Positions 16,847 to 24,951 of a stretch of DNA of 41,537 nucleotides are shown here, in pieces; position 1 is the first letter of the stretch, and every line of letters starts with the position of its first letter. The position numbers were made by a program, and so were the translations under genes. Source of the DNA: Brevundimonas sp. UBA2388 (lineage in GTDB: Bacteria > Pseudomonadota > Alphaproteobacteria > Caulobacterales > Caulobacteraceae); the NCBI GenBank assembly GCA_002343425.1, contig DDSO01000106.1:4717-46253 (forward strand), read 5' to 3'. A model generated the notes under the pieces. The model saw only the letters and a list, made by a program, of their open reading frames with translations. It searched no databases and was not told the DNA's origin.

Positions 16847-18091
16847 ATGACCACTCGAAACGCGCTTCTCGGCGGCAAAGTCCAAGTCTTCAAGCGGCCG
16901 AACAGCCCGCACTGGCAGTGCTCGGCGTCCGTCGGCGGCCGTCAATTCCGCAGCACTACGAAGCAAGAGAGCCTCGCTCTGGCGAAGGACTTCGCCGAGG
17001 ATTGGTTTCTGACCCTTCAAGGCAAACACCGTTTCGGCGGCGGCATCGCCCCTAAGCGATCAGGCAAGACATTCAGGGAGGGCGGAGAGCAGTTCGTGCG
17101 CGAGTACGAAGCCCTCACCTTGGGGGAGCGGAACCCAGAGTACGTCAAGGGTCACAGTGATCGACTGAGGGTTCACCTCTACCCCTTCTTCGGCGACAAG
17201 CTGCTGAGCGAGATCACCCCCGGGCTGGTGCAGGAGTACCGGGTTCACCGGATGACATCCCGGCTCGACCCGAAAACCGGCGAACCGAAGCGACCAGCGC
17301 GCACCACTCTGCACCATGAGATCGTGACGCTTCGTCAGGTCCTGAAGACAGCCAATCGACACGGCTGGCTAGCCATCCTCCCCGACCTTTCGACCCCGTA
17401 CAAAACGTCTGGCAAGATCGTCCATCGGGCATGGTTCTCCCCGGCCGAGTACAAGCTCCTCTACGAGGCCACACGCGAACGAGCCGCCAACCCCCGACAC
17501 AATCGGGGGCGTTGGGCCTTCGAATCCCAACGCCTGCACGACTACGTGCTGTTCATGGTCAACACCGGGCTTCGCCCTGACGAGGCCGGCCGCTTGGAGT
17601 TCCGGGATGTCGAGATCGTTCTCGATGAAGACTCCGGCGAGCGCATCCTGGAGATTGAGGTGAGGGGTAAGCGGGGCGTGGGCTACTGCAAGAGCATGCC
17701 CGGCGCTGTGCAGCCCTTTCGTCGCCTCTCACAGCGGAACACGCCAGTCGGGGCAAAGGTGCCGAAGCCTACCGAAAAGGTCTTCGGCTGCACCCCGCGC
17801 GAGCTGCTCAACACCGTCCTGGAAGAACTGGACCTCAAGCGAGACAGGGATGGTCAGGTGCGCACCGCCTACAGCCTGCGGCACACCTACATTTCCATGC
17901 GCCTCATGGAAGGCGCTGACATCTACCAGATCGCCAAAAACTGCCGCACCAGCGTCGAGATGATCGAGAAATACTACGCGTCCCACATCAAGAATATGAT
18001 CGACGCGTCGGCCATCAACGTTCGGCGTCCTAAGCCGAGCCGAAGAGCGGGAACCCGCTCGACACCACCGGGCGAACGCCCAACCTCGTGA
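16847..18091 (+). CDS. int: Tyrosine recombinase/integrase of the island
   Basis: This 414-residue site-specific recombinase should integrate and excise the island at tRNA-Leu. The N-terminal arm-binding region (about 10-70) is followed by a SAM-like core-binding domain (about 75-185) and the catalytic domain. Catalytic Arg243 lies in NTGLRPDEAG, the box II Arg-His in YSLRHTYIS (345-346), and the nucleophile in EKYYASH (Tyr376 or 377). The ATG at 16847 follows a GGAGG ribosome site; an upstream in-frame GTG-type start would put that site inside the gene. It is the first gene inside attL, reading away from the junction. It may also be transcribed from the promoter of the interrupted tRNA. Confidence 0.93.
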   Translation: MTTRNALLGGKVQVFKRPNSPHWQCSASVGGRQFRSTTKQESLALAKDFAEDWFLTLQGKHRFGGGIAPKRSGKTFREGGEQFVREYEALTLGERNPEYVKGHSDRLRVHLYPFFGDKLLSEITPGLVQEYRVHRMTSRLDPKTGEPKRPARTTLHHEIVTLRQVLKTANRHGWLAILPDLSTPYKTSGKIVHRAWFSPAEYKLLYEATRERAANPRHNRGRWAFESQRLHDYVLFMVNTGLRPDEAGRLEFRDVEIVLDEDSGERILEIEVRGKRGVGYCKSMPGAVQPFRRLSQRNTPVGAKVPKPTEKVFGCTPRELLNTVLEELDLKRDRDGQVRTAYSLRHTYISMRLMEGADIYQIAKNCRTSVEMIEKYYASHIKNMIDASAINVRRPKPSRRAGTRSTPPGERPTS

Positions 18092-18231
18092 ACACTGTCG
18101 TCCTAGCAGATTATTGCCCAACGCGTTTTACCGGACCGACCGAAACGCGCCACAAGCGGACCTTGGCTTGACATCCGATCGCGGAACTTGAGCTGGTGGT
18201 CCGTCTAGCCACCGCCGCCCCTTCCCTCCGG

Positions 18232-19302
18232 ATGACCATGGATCTGTTTTTCGACGAGTCGGGTTTTACGGGCCGCGCGCTACTGGATCCGGACCAGCCC
18301 TTCTTCAGCGTGGCCTCCAGCATTCTGACCGATGAAGAGTCGGCGGACTTCCTGCGAGCCGCCTTTCCTAACTTCCGGGGACGCGAAGCCAAGTTCCAAG
18401 CGCTGTGGCGCAGACCCGCCAACCGTCAGGGCTTCCAGCGGCTGGTGGAGCAGTTCGCCGCCCAACCGGACCGCCTCTTCGCCTGGGTCGTCGACAAGCG
18501 GTTCTGTGTTCTCCAGAAGATGATCGACTTTCTGGTCGAGCCCCTGATCCACGCGGCCGGCCGCGATTTCTACGCCGACGCCCATGCCGTCAGGTTCAGC
18601 AACCTGGTCTATTATCAGCTCACCCTCGGCGAGGAGGACATCTACGGCCGGGCGACCAACGCCTATTACCGCTTCGCCCGCGACCCGTCCGACGCCGAGC
18701 TGGCCGTTCTGCAGGCCGCCCTGATGGACATGAGGGACAATGGACCGCCCCGAACGCAATGGTTCTTCAGACTCGCCCATCTTGGCGCAGAACAGTTCCA
18801 CCGGTTCCACGTGATGGGCGACTTCGCCGACACCGCTGAAATCCAGCTGAGCTGCGTTTTGGCGTCGCTCGCCCATTGGCGCGCAACCGTCCCTGACGAC
18901 TTCCGCATCCTGCACGACGACTCGCGCAACTTCTTCGCCCAGCGGGAGATGTGGGCGCTGATCACGGCCCAGGACGTGCCGCCCCAGTTTCACCACGGCG
19001 GGTTCGGGCCGGCCATGGAGTTCCCCTTGCGCGTCACAGAGACCCTGGCGGCGAACTCGGAGCTCCACCCGGCCATCCAGCTCTGTGATCTGTTCGCCGG
19101 CCTCGTCAACAAGACCCACAACCCGCGGCCCGAGGAGCTCGATGTCGTCAACGCCCTGATCGAGGGCGGGCTCGGCCAGATCACGATTAACGGTCTGCGT
19201 CCGACCCCCAACTTCCCCCAGAGTCCGCCCCGGCCTCTGTACGGACCGGACGTGGTCGATCAGCTCCTAGGGGTGATCTACCCCGAGAGGCCAGAAGACT
19301 AG
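18232..19302 (+). CDS. DUF3800 domain protein
   Basis: This 356-residue protein has the DUF3800 plan: an N-terminal acidic motif DLFFDESG (about 4-11), a central RILHDDSRNFF, and a C-terminal AIQLCDLFAGLVN. These conserved Asp/Glu residues suggest an RNase H-like nuclease fold. DUF3800 proteins are frequent in phage and defence islands, but their biochemical role is mostly unproven. The start could be the ATG at 18232 or the one at 18238; both give the motif. The 3' end overlaps a small convergent gene by four bases. It lies between the integrase and the other defence genes. Confidence 0.85.
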   Translation: MTMDLFFDESGFTGRALLDPDQPFFSVASSILTDEESADFLRAAFPNFRGREAKFQALWRRPANRQGFQRLVEQFAAQPDRLFAWVVDKRFCVLQKMIDFLVEPLIHAAGRDFYADAHAVRFSNLVYYQLTLGEEDIYGRATNAYYRFARDPSDAELAVLQAALMDMRDNGPPRTQWFFRLAHLGAEQFHRFHVMGDFADTAEIQLSCVLASLAHWRATVPDDFRILHDDSRNFFAQREMWALITAQDVPPQFHHGGFGPAMEFPLRVTETLAANSELHPAIQLCDLFAGLVNKTHNPRPEELDVVNALIEGGLGQITINGLRPTPNFPQSPPRPLYGPDVVDQLLGVIYPERPED

Positions 19303-19517
19303 GTCAGTTCGCGGCCGGCGCGCGTCATTTGCGAGTAGAGCTGGCGGGCCTCGGCTTCATCATAGACCACACGCCCCTGAAGCGGCGGGTTGAGGGGGTA
19401 GAACATCGTAACCGGAACCGGATCGGTCCGGTCGCGACGCCAGAGCGCGGTTGCGCCCAGATGCTCCAGCAACGTCCAGCGGCCGGGCTCGTTTGGCGGT
19501 TGGAGCGTCGATTTCAT
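19299..19517 (-). CDS. Small hypothetical protein, convergent with DUF3800
   Basis: This 72-residue protein begins MKSTLQPPNEPGRWTLLEHL and contains GRVVYDEAEARQLYSQM. I do not recognise it. The ATG at 19515-19517 lacks a strong ribosome site. Codon use looks coding in this frame and the stop codons of this gene and the DUF3800 gene interlock (CTAG). It could belong to the minus-strand defence genes to its right, 151 bp upstream in its reading direction. Confidence 0.5.
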   Translation of the reverse strand: MKSTLQPPNEPGRWTLLEHLGATALWRRDRTDPVPVTMFYPLNPPLQGRVVYDEAEARQLYSQMTRAGRELT

Positions 19518-19668
19518 CGCTTCAGCCTAGCGGGCCGAAGTCGTCAAGCATGAGGCGAGTATCTTCCAGCGTAAGGAAGTCTCATGGCCTGTTGCGCGGA
19601 TCAGACGCGGCCCTCGGCCAGCAAGTCGATCGACCCGCAGGGAAGCGGTGGCTGGTCATGACGCAGGC

Positions 19669-20598
19669 TCAGGCCTGACCGTCGCGCCCGAGGTGGATGA
19701 TGCGGTCATGGCTTACGGCCATCCAAGCCGGCAGGTCCATTTCGTCATGGACGACGAGTTTGGCGCGTCCGGAGCGCTCAAGCTTGCGCTCTAGATTGAC
19801 GACCTGGCTGTTGGCGAGCGCTTGAACCACGAAGGCGTAGGGCGAGAGATTGCGCGGCAAAAGTCCGACCCGACGGCGCTCGGCTTCGACCAGCTCGACT
19901 AGATCGTCAGCCTTTTTGTCGCCGATCCGCAGGGCGAGCTGGATGTTCTCGGCCAGTCGCTTGCGGTCGGCCGGCAAGGCGTCATCCGGCCAGATCCGCT
20001 CGACTGCGGCGATGACCTTGAGGATATCGGCGGTACGGCCGTCCTGCTTGGCGTGTTCAAGCATGGCCTTCACCTGAAAGGCGATCCGGCTCTTGGGCCA
20101 GCTGACCGTATCCGTCTTATAGACCAAATCATGGGTGGCGACGCCCCAAGCGTATTGGAGGATCGTCTTGAGCTGGACCTCGAACTGAAGGCCGGTGAGG
20201 TCTTGGTTGCGACTGCTGGCGGACTCCCGGCGACGCACATAGAGCCTAAGGTCGTCGAAGACGAAGTTCGACGCCTCCTTGTAGGTTTCCTGATCATTCG
20301 GCGGCTTGCGTTCGTGCAGGTCGAACAGCGAAAGCACCAGATCTTCGGCCTGCTGGAGCTGGGCCTGGGTCTGGACCACGACGGTGCAGGCGAAGAAGTC
20401 TTCGGGCGCAGACGGGTTTTCGATTCGACCCGTTTCGAGTTTGAGCGCGAAGCTCTCGAGCGACTTGACCCGCGCACGATAGAACCAGCCCTGCTCGTCA
20501 CAGCGCGGCGCGAGCTTCTCCTTCACCTCTTCGCTGAGGCGCCGGTACCGGGCGTCGGCCGCCTCGTGCAGGTCGCGGACCCGACTGTTGATCTTCAT
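19669..20598 (-). CDS. RelA/SpoT-like nucleotidyltransferase-domain protein
   Basis: This 309-residue protein has a RelA/SpoT synthetase-like domain in its N-terminal half: YRARVKSLESFALKL (40-54) matches the RxKSxxSxxxK pyrophosphate/ATP motif, and EVQLKTILQYAW then THDLVYK (140-161) matches the E-[IV]-Q-x-[RK]-T...H-D-x-x-YK segment that binds the acceptor nucleotide. The usual DxxGxR motif is altered here (EDFFACTVVV), so activity is uncertain. The C-terminal half is helical with no known motif. Relatives synthesise alarmones such as (p)ppGpp; toxic small synthetases make (pp)pApp or pyrophosphorylate tRNA. The ATG overlaps the DUF262 stop (ATGA), so the two genes are coupled. A defence or toxin role is inferred from context. 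Confidence 0.75.
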   Translation of the reverse strand: MKINSRVRDLHEAADARYRRLSEEVKEKLAPRCDEQGWFYRARVKSLESFALKLETGRIENPSAPEDFFACTVVVQTQAQLQQAEDLVLSLFDLHERKPPNDQETYKEASNFVFDDLRLYVRRRESASSRNQDLTGLQFEVQLKTILQYAWGVATHDLVYKTDTVSWPKSRIAFQVKAMLEHAKQDGRTADILKVIAAVERIWPDDALPADRKRLAENIQLALRIGDKKADDLVELVEAERRRVGLLPRNLSPYAFVVQALANSQVVNLERKLERSGRAKLVVHDEMDLPAWMAVSHDRIIHLGRDGQA

Positions 20599-21662
20599 CC
20601 GGAGGTCAGGTCGATCAGGGCGGCGACCAGAGCCTCATGGCGCGCACGTCGCTGGGGTAGATCCGTGCTGGCGCCCCGCAGATTGGACGCATAGGTCTGG
20701 GCGAGCGGCGCGATCACATCCCCGTCCTCTACCGCAGGCGGATTGGCGCCGGCCTTGATGGCCGCACCGACCCGGTTCAGGAACTGCCGATACGGCCCCG
20801 CGAGCGCTGCGGCGTCCGGCAGGCGTGCGCGGTCGATCACCAGGACCGACCACAGGGTGTAGAAATGTCCCTGGACCTTGAAGACCTCGGTCAGGCTCGG
20901 ATCGGCCTCGAGCATCTCCAGCACATAGGCCTTGATCGCTGCGAACTCCGCCTCGAAATCTTCAAGGACGAACATCGGCTGCTCGTCCAGGTCCTCATAC
21001 TGGGCGTAGAGATCGTCGATCGCATCTTGGTCGAAGCCGCGCAGGGTCTTCTCAAGGGTGAGGATCATCAGTTCAGAGACGAACTGGACGTCCGCCATCC
21101 GCTTGGATCGTGCGCGGGTCATCAGGCCGAACTGCTTCCACTCCCCCGTCTCGGCCTCCGCCTCGGCGGCGTTGACGAACCAGCCGTCGTATTTGGCGTG
21201 GCGCAGCTCCTGAGGCGTCAGCTTGCGGGAGTTCCGGTTGATCCGCTCGAAGATGTTCTTGATCGAAGCGTCGGACACATCAGGGATTTGTTCTACAACG
21301 ATCTCATAGTTCCAGAACAGTTCGCGCTGTTCGCGGCCCAGATCGTTCCACTTCTTCTTCTGGAGGCTGTTGTCCGCGAAGTCCTCCGGAAGGCGGACCT
21401 TGTTGGCCCGGAAATCAATGATGGTCTGGAGGCGTTGCTTGCCGTCGACGACGTGGAAGGTCGACTTGCCGTTCTCGTCGAGAGTCTTGTGCAGAAACAC
21501 CGGCGGCGCCGGGAGATTGTTCATGACCGTGTCCATGAAGAACTCGCGGTCACGGCGGGACCAGACGCTCCGGCGCTGGTAGGGCGGCTCGAGGTTGAGC
21601 TGGGACTTTTCGTGCAGGTCCAAGAACCAGCTGATGTCCTGCGGACGTGGGCTTCGCGCCAT
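20595..21662 (-). CDS. DUF262 (GmrS-like) protein
   Basis: This 355-residue protein carries a DUF262 domain: PPYQRRSVWSRRDRE (26-40), then the VVDGKQRLQT motif (71-80) and FERINRNSRKLTPQELRHA. In GmrSD type IV restriction enzymes this ParB-like fold binds nucleotides and senses modified DNA, and it is followed by a DUF1524 HNH nuclease. Here no DUF1524 domain follows; the downstream overlapping gene encodes a RelA/SpoT-like protein instead. A GGGGGAG site lies seven bases before the ATG. The 143-bp gap upstream, to the restriction enzyme gene, probably contains the promoter. Confidence 0.88.
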   Translation of the reverse strand: MARSPRPQDISWFLDLHEKSQLNLEPPYQRRSVWSRRDREFFMDTVMNNLPAPPVFLHKTLDENGKSTFHVVDGKQRLQTIIDFRANKVRLPEDFADNSLQKKKWNDLGREQRELFWNYEIVVEQIPDVSDASIKNIFERINRNSRKLTPQELRHAKYDGWFVNAAEAEAETGEWKQFGLMTRARSKRMADVQFVSELMILTLEKTLRGFDQDAIDDLYAQYEDLDEQPMFVLEDFEAEFAAIKAYVLEMLEADPSLTEVFKVQGHFYTLWSVLVIDRARLPDAAALAGPYRQFLNRVGAAIKAGANPPAVEDGDVIAPLAQTYASNLRGASTDLPQRRARHEALVAALIDLTSG

Positions 21663-21805
21663 CTCTTACTCCCCCTGTCGAGGCCAGACTGAACGCCGAC
21701 GTCTGTGCGGCGCAACACCTGGACTCTCAACCTCCCGTTGCCCGGTTCACACGCGAGCCGTCAACGCATAAGTCTACGCCCGTGTGGAAGACGTGACCCG
21801 GGGGC

Positions 21806-22855
21806 CTACAGGCGGGCCCGCTCGCTCGCGAACTCCATGATGCGGTCAGGCTCGGCAGCGAACCAAGCAAAACTGCCCCATGCTAGGGTCGAAACCGTCT
21901 TCTTGAAAGGTGCCCCGCCCCGGTCGAGATAGGCGGTGACATAGGCGATCCGGTCCAGCGGGAAGCCGGTCTCCTGCGCCAGCTCCGCCAAGGCGACGCG
22001 CCGACGCTCATTGATTGGGCCGTCGGTCGCCACGACCTCGACGAACACCAGAAGCGGATGAGCCCCGCCGATGTCGGCGAGGATCACGTCCGGCAGATTC
22101 TTGTCTGCGACGATGTTGAGGCCAATCGACCGGGCTAGGTCGTCATAGCGGGCGACCACCTTGGCGCTGCTTTCCGAGATGAAGACGACGGCGGGCTCTG
22201 CCAGGAATCGCGGCGCGAAATCCTCGACTACGGCCTTGGTGATCAGGGAGCTCGGACCTGGCGACATGCGCCGGGTTTCGCCATTGGGAAACTGCAGAAG
22301 CACGCTCTCGTTGTCGGCCCCCGCGCCGCCCCTCACGATGGCTAGGCGAGCCAACGCGCCGGCGCTCATATGTCCGGCCTGCCAAGCGGCGATGGCGGCG
22401 TCCAGCGCCTCGCCCGACAGGTCGGGCGCGAACAGATCCGCAAAGCTGGATCCCAGCGCATAGCGAGGCTTGCTCGAGGTGGTCGGCAGGTCGGTGCGCT
22501 CTATCACCGCCCCCACAAAGACCAAGCCCTCGCGCAGAGTCTCGTCCCGAATGGGTTCGCGCGTATTGTCCTGATACCAGCGCGCCCCGTCGACGAAACC
22601 TCTAGGCTTGAGGATGCCGGCCGCATAGGCCTGCCGCGCCTCTTCACTGGTCTTCGCGGCCTGAAGGTCGGTCATGCGGTAGACGTGTTTGGGGCCAAGC
22701 CAGCCATCCTCGCCCTCGACCGCCCCAACATAGAGGGCCGTAAAAACCGTGCTCGCGGCCAGCATCCGGGTCAGATAAGCGCGTTGGGGCGCGCCGGCCG
22801 GAAATATGGCCTGGAGGCGCGCCTGTATCTCGGCCCGCTCGAGCAAAGCTCTCAT
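21806..22855 (-). CDS. BsuBI/PstI-family type II restriction endonuclease
   Basis: This 349-residue protein is a probable type II endonuclease of the BsuBI/PstI family (those enzymes cut CTGCAG). The C-terminal PD-(D/E)XK-type core has LPDVILADIG (Asp256) and LLVFVEVVATDGPI (Glu273), and ends with the family's WGSFAWFAAEPDRIME. The N-terminal half has the winged-helix-like region starting MRALLERAEIQARLQAIFP. The start ATG overlaps the methyltransferase stop (ATGA), so it is made after its protecting methylase. Recognition of CTGCAG is a family-based guess. Confidence 0.9.
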   Translation of the reverse strand: MRALLERAEIQARLQAIFPAGAPQRAYLTRMLAASTVFTALYVGAVEGEDGWLGPKHVYRMTDLQAAKTSEEARQAYAAGILKPRGFVDGARWYQDNTREPIRDETLREGLVFVGAVIERTDLPTTSSKPRYALGSSFADLFAPDLSGEALDAAIAAWQAGHMSAGALARLAIVRGGAGADNESVLLQFPNGETRRMSPGPSSLITKAVVEDFAPRFLAEPAVVFISESSAKVVARYDDLARSIGLNIVADKNLPDVILADIGGAHPLLVFVEVVATDGPINERRRVALAELAQETGFPLDRIAYVTAYLDRGGAPFKKTVSTLAWGSFAWFAAEPDRIMEFASERARL

Positions 22856-24651
22856 GCGTCCGCCTCGGCATAGAGGCTGGCCAAGGCGCCCTCGAACGCG
22901 GGCGTGACCCCGCCTTGGTGCAGAAGGTCGGCCAGCGGCGCTACCTGATCCACGCTCGGCAAGGGCATCGATTCCAGTTCGAAGGCCGAGACCGCCACGC
23001 TTCCGCTGATGCAGCGGTAGACCTGATCCAGGGTCGCGCTGTTCAAAACTGCGGCCATCAGTTGCGCAGACACCCTAGGCCGACCGATCGCGCGGACCAT
23101 GTTGAGATGGTTTTCAACCACGACGCCGCCGTGAGTCCGCACAAAGGCGGCCGGCAGTTCAGCGGCGATCAGGCGGCGAGATTGCTCCTTGGCGGTCGTG
23201 CGTTGCACCAGGACGCAGGGGTCCTTGACGATCAACCAGCCGTCCTTTGGTCCAGCATGGAACCAGGGCGAATGATTGCGCTTCTCGGCGCGGAAGCTGA
23301 ACTGGCCGTTGGCGCTCACGGCCTCGGCCCAGATCAGAGGGTGCCGATCGCGCCCACCGCGTTCACAGAGCTGGTCCTTGAACCGGTTCCAGACCAGCGG
23401 ACCGGTGGAGACTCTGTACCCCCAGTCGGCGAGGCGCGTCGGCATGCGCGCCGCCGCTTGTGCCAGCCGAGACTGTTCCGGCACCCGCGGCGCCAACCAA
23501 GGCGCGTCACGATCCTCGGGCAGCTGAACCGCGCCATTGCGGGTAAGCTTGGCCTCGCCGTCTGCTTCGACGGTGACATAGTGTACATGGAAGGGCTCGG
23601 GCGCGCCGCCCTTGCGGAAGACCGCGAGCATCGTCTCCTGCAGAGCGTCTTCGAAGACGCCGCGTCGGCTCTGCACGAAATCGATCGCCTCAGGGGGCGC
23701 CGCGTCGGCGAGCAGGCGGCGCAGCGCCGCAAAATACTGCCCGCCCAAGACGCTGGTTGGCGTCAGATAGGCTATCACGCCTCCGGGCCGGGTCCACTGC
23801 ACGGCGATGTCGGTGAAGACCCCATAGAGATTGGCGTGACCGTAGAGGCTGCGGGAGAAGCGCTGGCGCTGCTGGGCCGTCAGCCGCAGACGCCCGTAGG
23901 GCGGATTGCCAATGACCAGATCAAACTCCGCCTTGGGCGGTCGCTCGAGCGTATCGCAAACATCGACCAACCGGGGACCGGCCACCCCCGCCCGTTGGGT
24001 CAGAGGCGCCAGCAGGAGATCGAGGCCGGTCTGTGCGAACCCTGCTGCGTGGGGGTCCAGCTCGAGCCCTTTCAGCCGACGGCCGAGGTGGTTGAGGACG
24101 GCCTTTGGTGTGGCATCCGGCAGAGCCTCGATGATCCGGGCCGCGACCGGCAGCAGGAAGGCGCCGCCGCCGCAGGCCGGATCCAGGATAGACGCCGTCG
24201 TCCAGTCGACCTGAGCCTCTTCGGCCAGCTCCACGAGCCGACTCACGAGGGCCGCAGGCGTATAGAAGGCGCCGAGCGTCGATCGGTCGTGGCTCGGCAG
24301 CAGGACCGAATACAGGGATGAAAGGCTGTCGACGGCTTCGGCGCTCGGCAGTTCGGCGGCGGCTCCGCCCAAGGCGTCGGCGAGACTGCGACCGCCGGCG
24401 TCCAACGTCCCGAACGGCACGGCGAAGGGCGGGTGGATCGGCGCGTCCGGCGCGGTCAGATCCTTCAACCGGTCAAAGGCGCGGCGCACGAATAGGGCCG
24501 CGGTGTCACGGCGCTGGGGCTCAGGGGTCTGGGTGATCCAGGCGCGGGCTAAGGGCCTGATGCGAGCAAGCTCATAGCGAGCGACCGCCGGGTCCGTCGC
24601 GAGCGCTTGCTGGGGGACAACCTTCAACTTCGCGATCATGCGATCGGCCAT
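22852..24651 (-). CDS. N6-adenine DNA methyltransferase of the BsuBI/PstI-like system
   Basis: This 599-residue methyltransferase protects the host DNA from the downstream nuclease. STLGAFYTPAALVSRLVELA (124-143) leads into the SAM motif ILDPACGGGAF (155-165). The catalytic motif NPPY is at 249-252 (VIGNPPYGRL), which marks an adenine-N6 enzyme of the gamma type. The C-terminal part (about 380-580) probably reads the target. The ATG at 24651 is preceded by AGGA at eight bases; a second ATG at 24639 is possible. It is longer than M.PstI-type enzymes and resembles the Eco57I-like fused form. Confidence 0.9.
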   Translation of the reverse strand: MADRMIAKLKVVPQQALATDPAVARYELARIRPLARAWITQTPEPQRRDTAALFVRRAFDRLKDLTAPDAPIHPPFAVPFGTLDAGGRSLADALGGAAAELPSAEAVDSLSSLYSVLLPSHDRSTLGAFYTPAALVSRLVELAEEAQVDWTTASILDPACGGGAFLLPVAARIIEALPDATPKAVLNHLGRRLKGLELDPHAAGFAQTGLDLLLAPLTQRAGVAGPRLVDVCDTLERPPKAEFDLVIGNPPYGRLRLTAQQRQRFSRSLYGHANLYGVFTDIAVQWTRPGGVIAYLTPTSVLGGQYFAALRRLLADAAPPEAIDFVQSRRGVFEDALQETMLAVFRKGGAPEPFHVHYVTVEADGEAKLTRNGAVQLPEDRDAPWLAPRVPEQSRLAQAAARMPTRLADWGYRVSTGPLVWNRFKDQLCERGGRDRHPLIWAEAVSANGQFSFRAEKRNHSPWFHAGPKDGWLIVKDPCVLVQRTTAKEQSRRLIAAELPAAFVRTHGGVVVENHLNMVRAIGRPRVSAQLMAAVLNSATLDQVYRCISGSVAVSAFELESMPLPSVDQVAPLADLLHQGGVTPAFEGALASLYAEADA

Positions 24652-24951
24652 CCTTCGAATCCTGTCGACAACCTAGAGCAATCCGTACCGGATGGCAGCC
24701 TCGCACGCTTAAAGACCGGGTGCGTCAAAAACGGTCGCGCGAACAATCGCCGCTTAACGGGTCACAAGGCTCGGGTCGCGCCTGAACCGGTTCAAACCAA
24801 GGCGAGACCCTTGGACCCCTCGTTCTCGAGTTCGCCGTCCAGCCATTGCGGCCGCTAGGAACGCTGCGCGCCAATAGCAGACCTCGCCGCGGTCTCCCGG
24901 AGGCGACATCCGCGGACACGGCCAAAGCTCTAGGTCGGGGGATCGATCCCT
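24652..24951. other. 300-bp non-coding gap with a 12-bp perfect palindrome
   Basis: I see no credible gene here. The gap lies upstream of the restriction-modification operon and should hold its promoter. TGAACCGGTTCA at 24783-24794 is a perfect palindrome and could be an operator, possibly for a DNA-binding regulator such as the HigA-like protein. No recognisable -35/-10 pair stands out. Confidence 0.4.

Noticed and set aside
22915..24321. A 468-residue plus-strand frame
   Set aside because: It is antisense to the methyltransferase with its NPPY and DPACGGG motifs, so it is a shadow.
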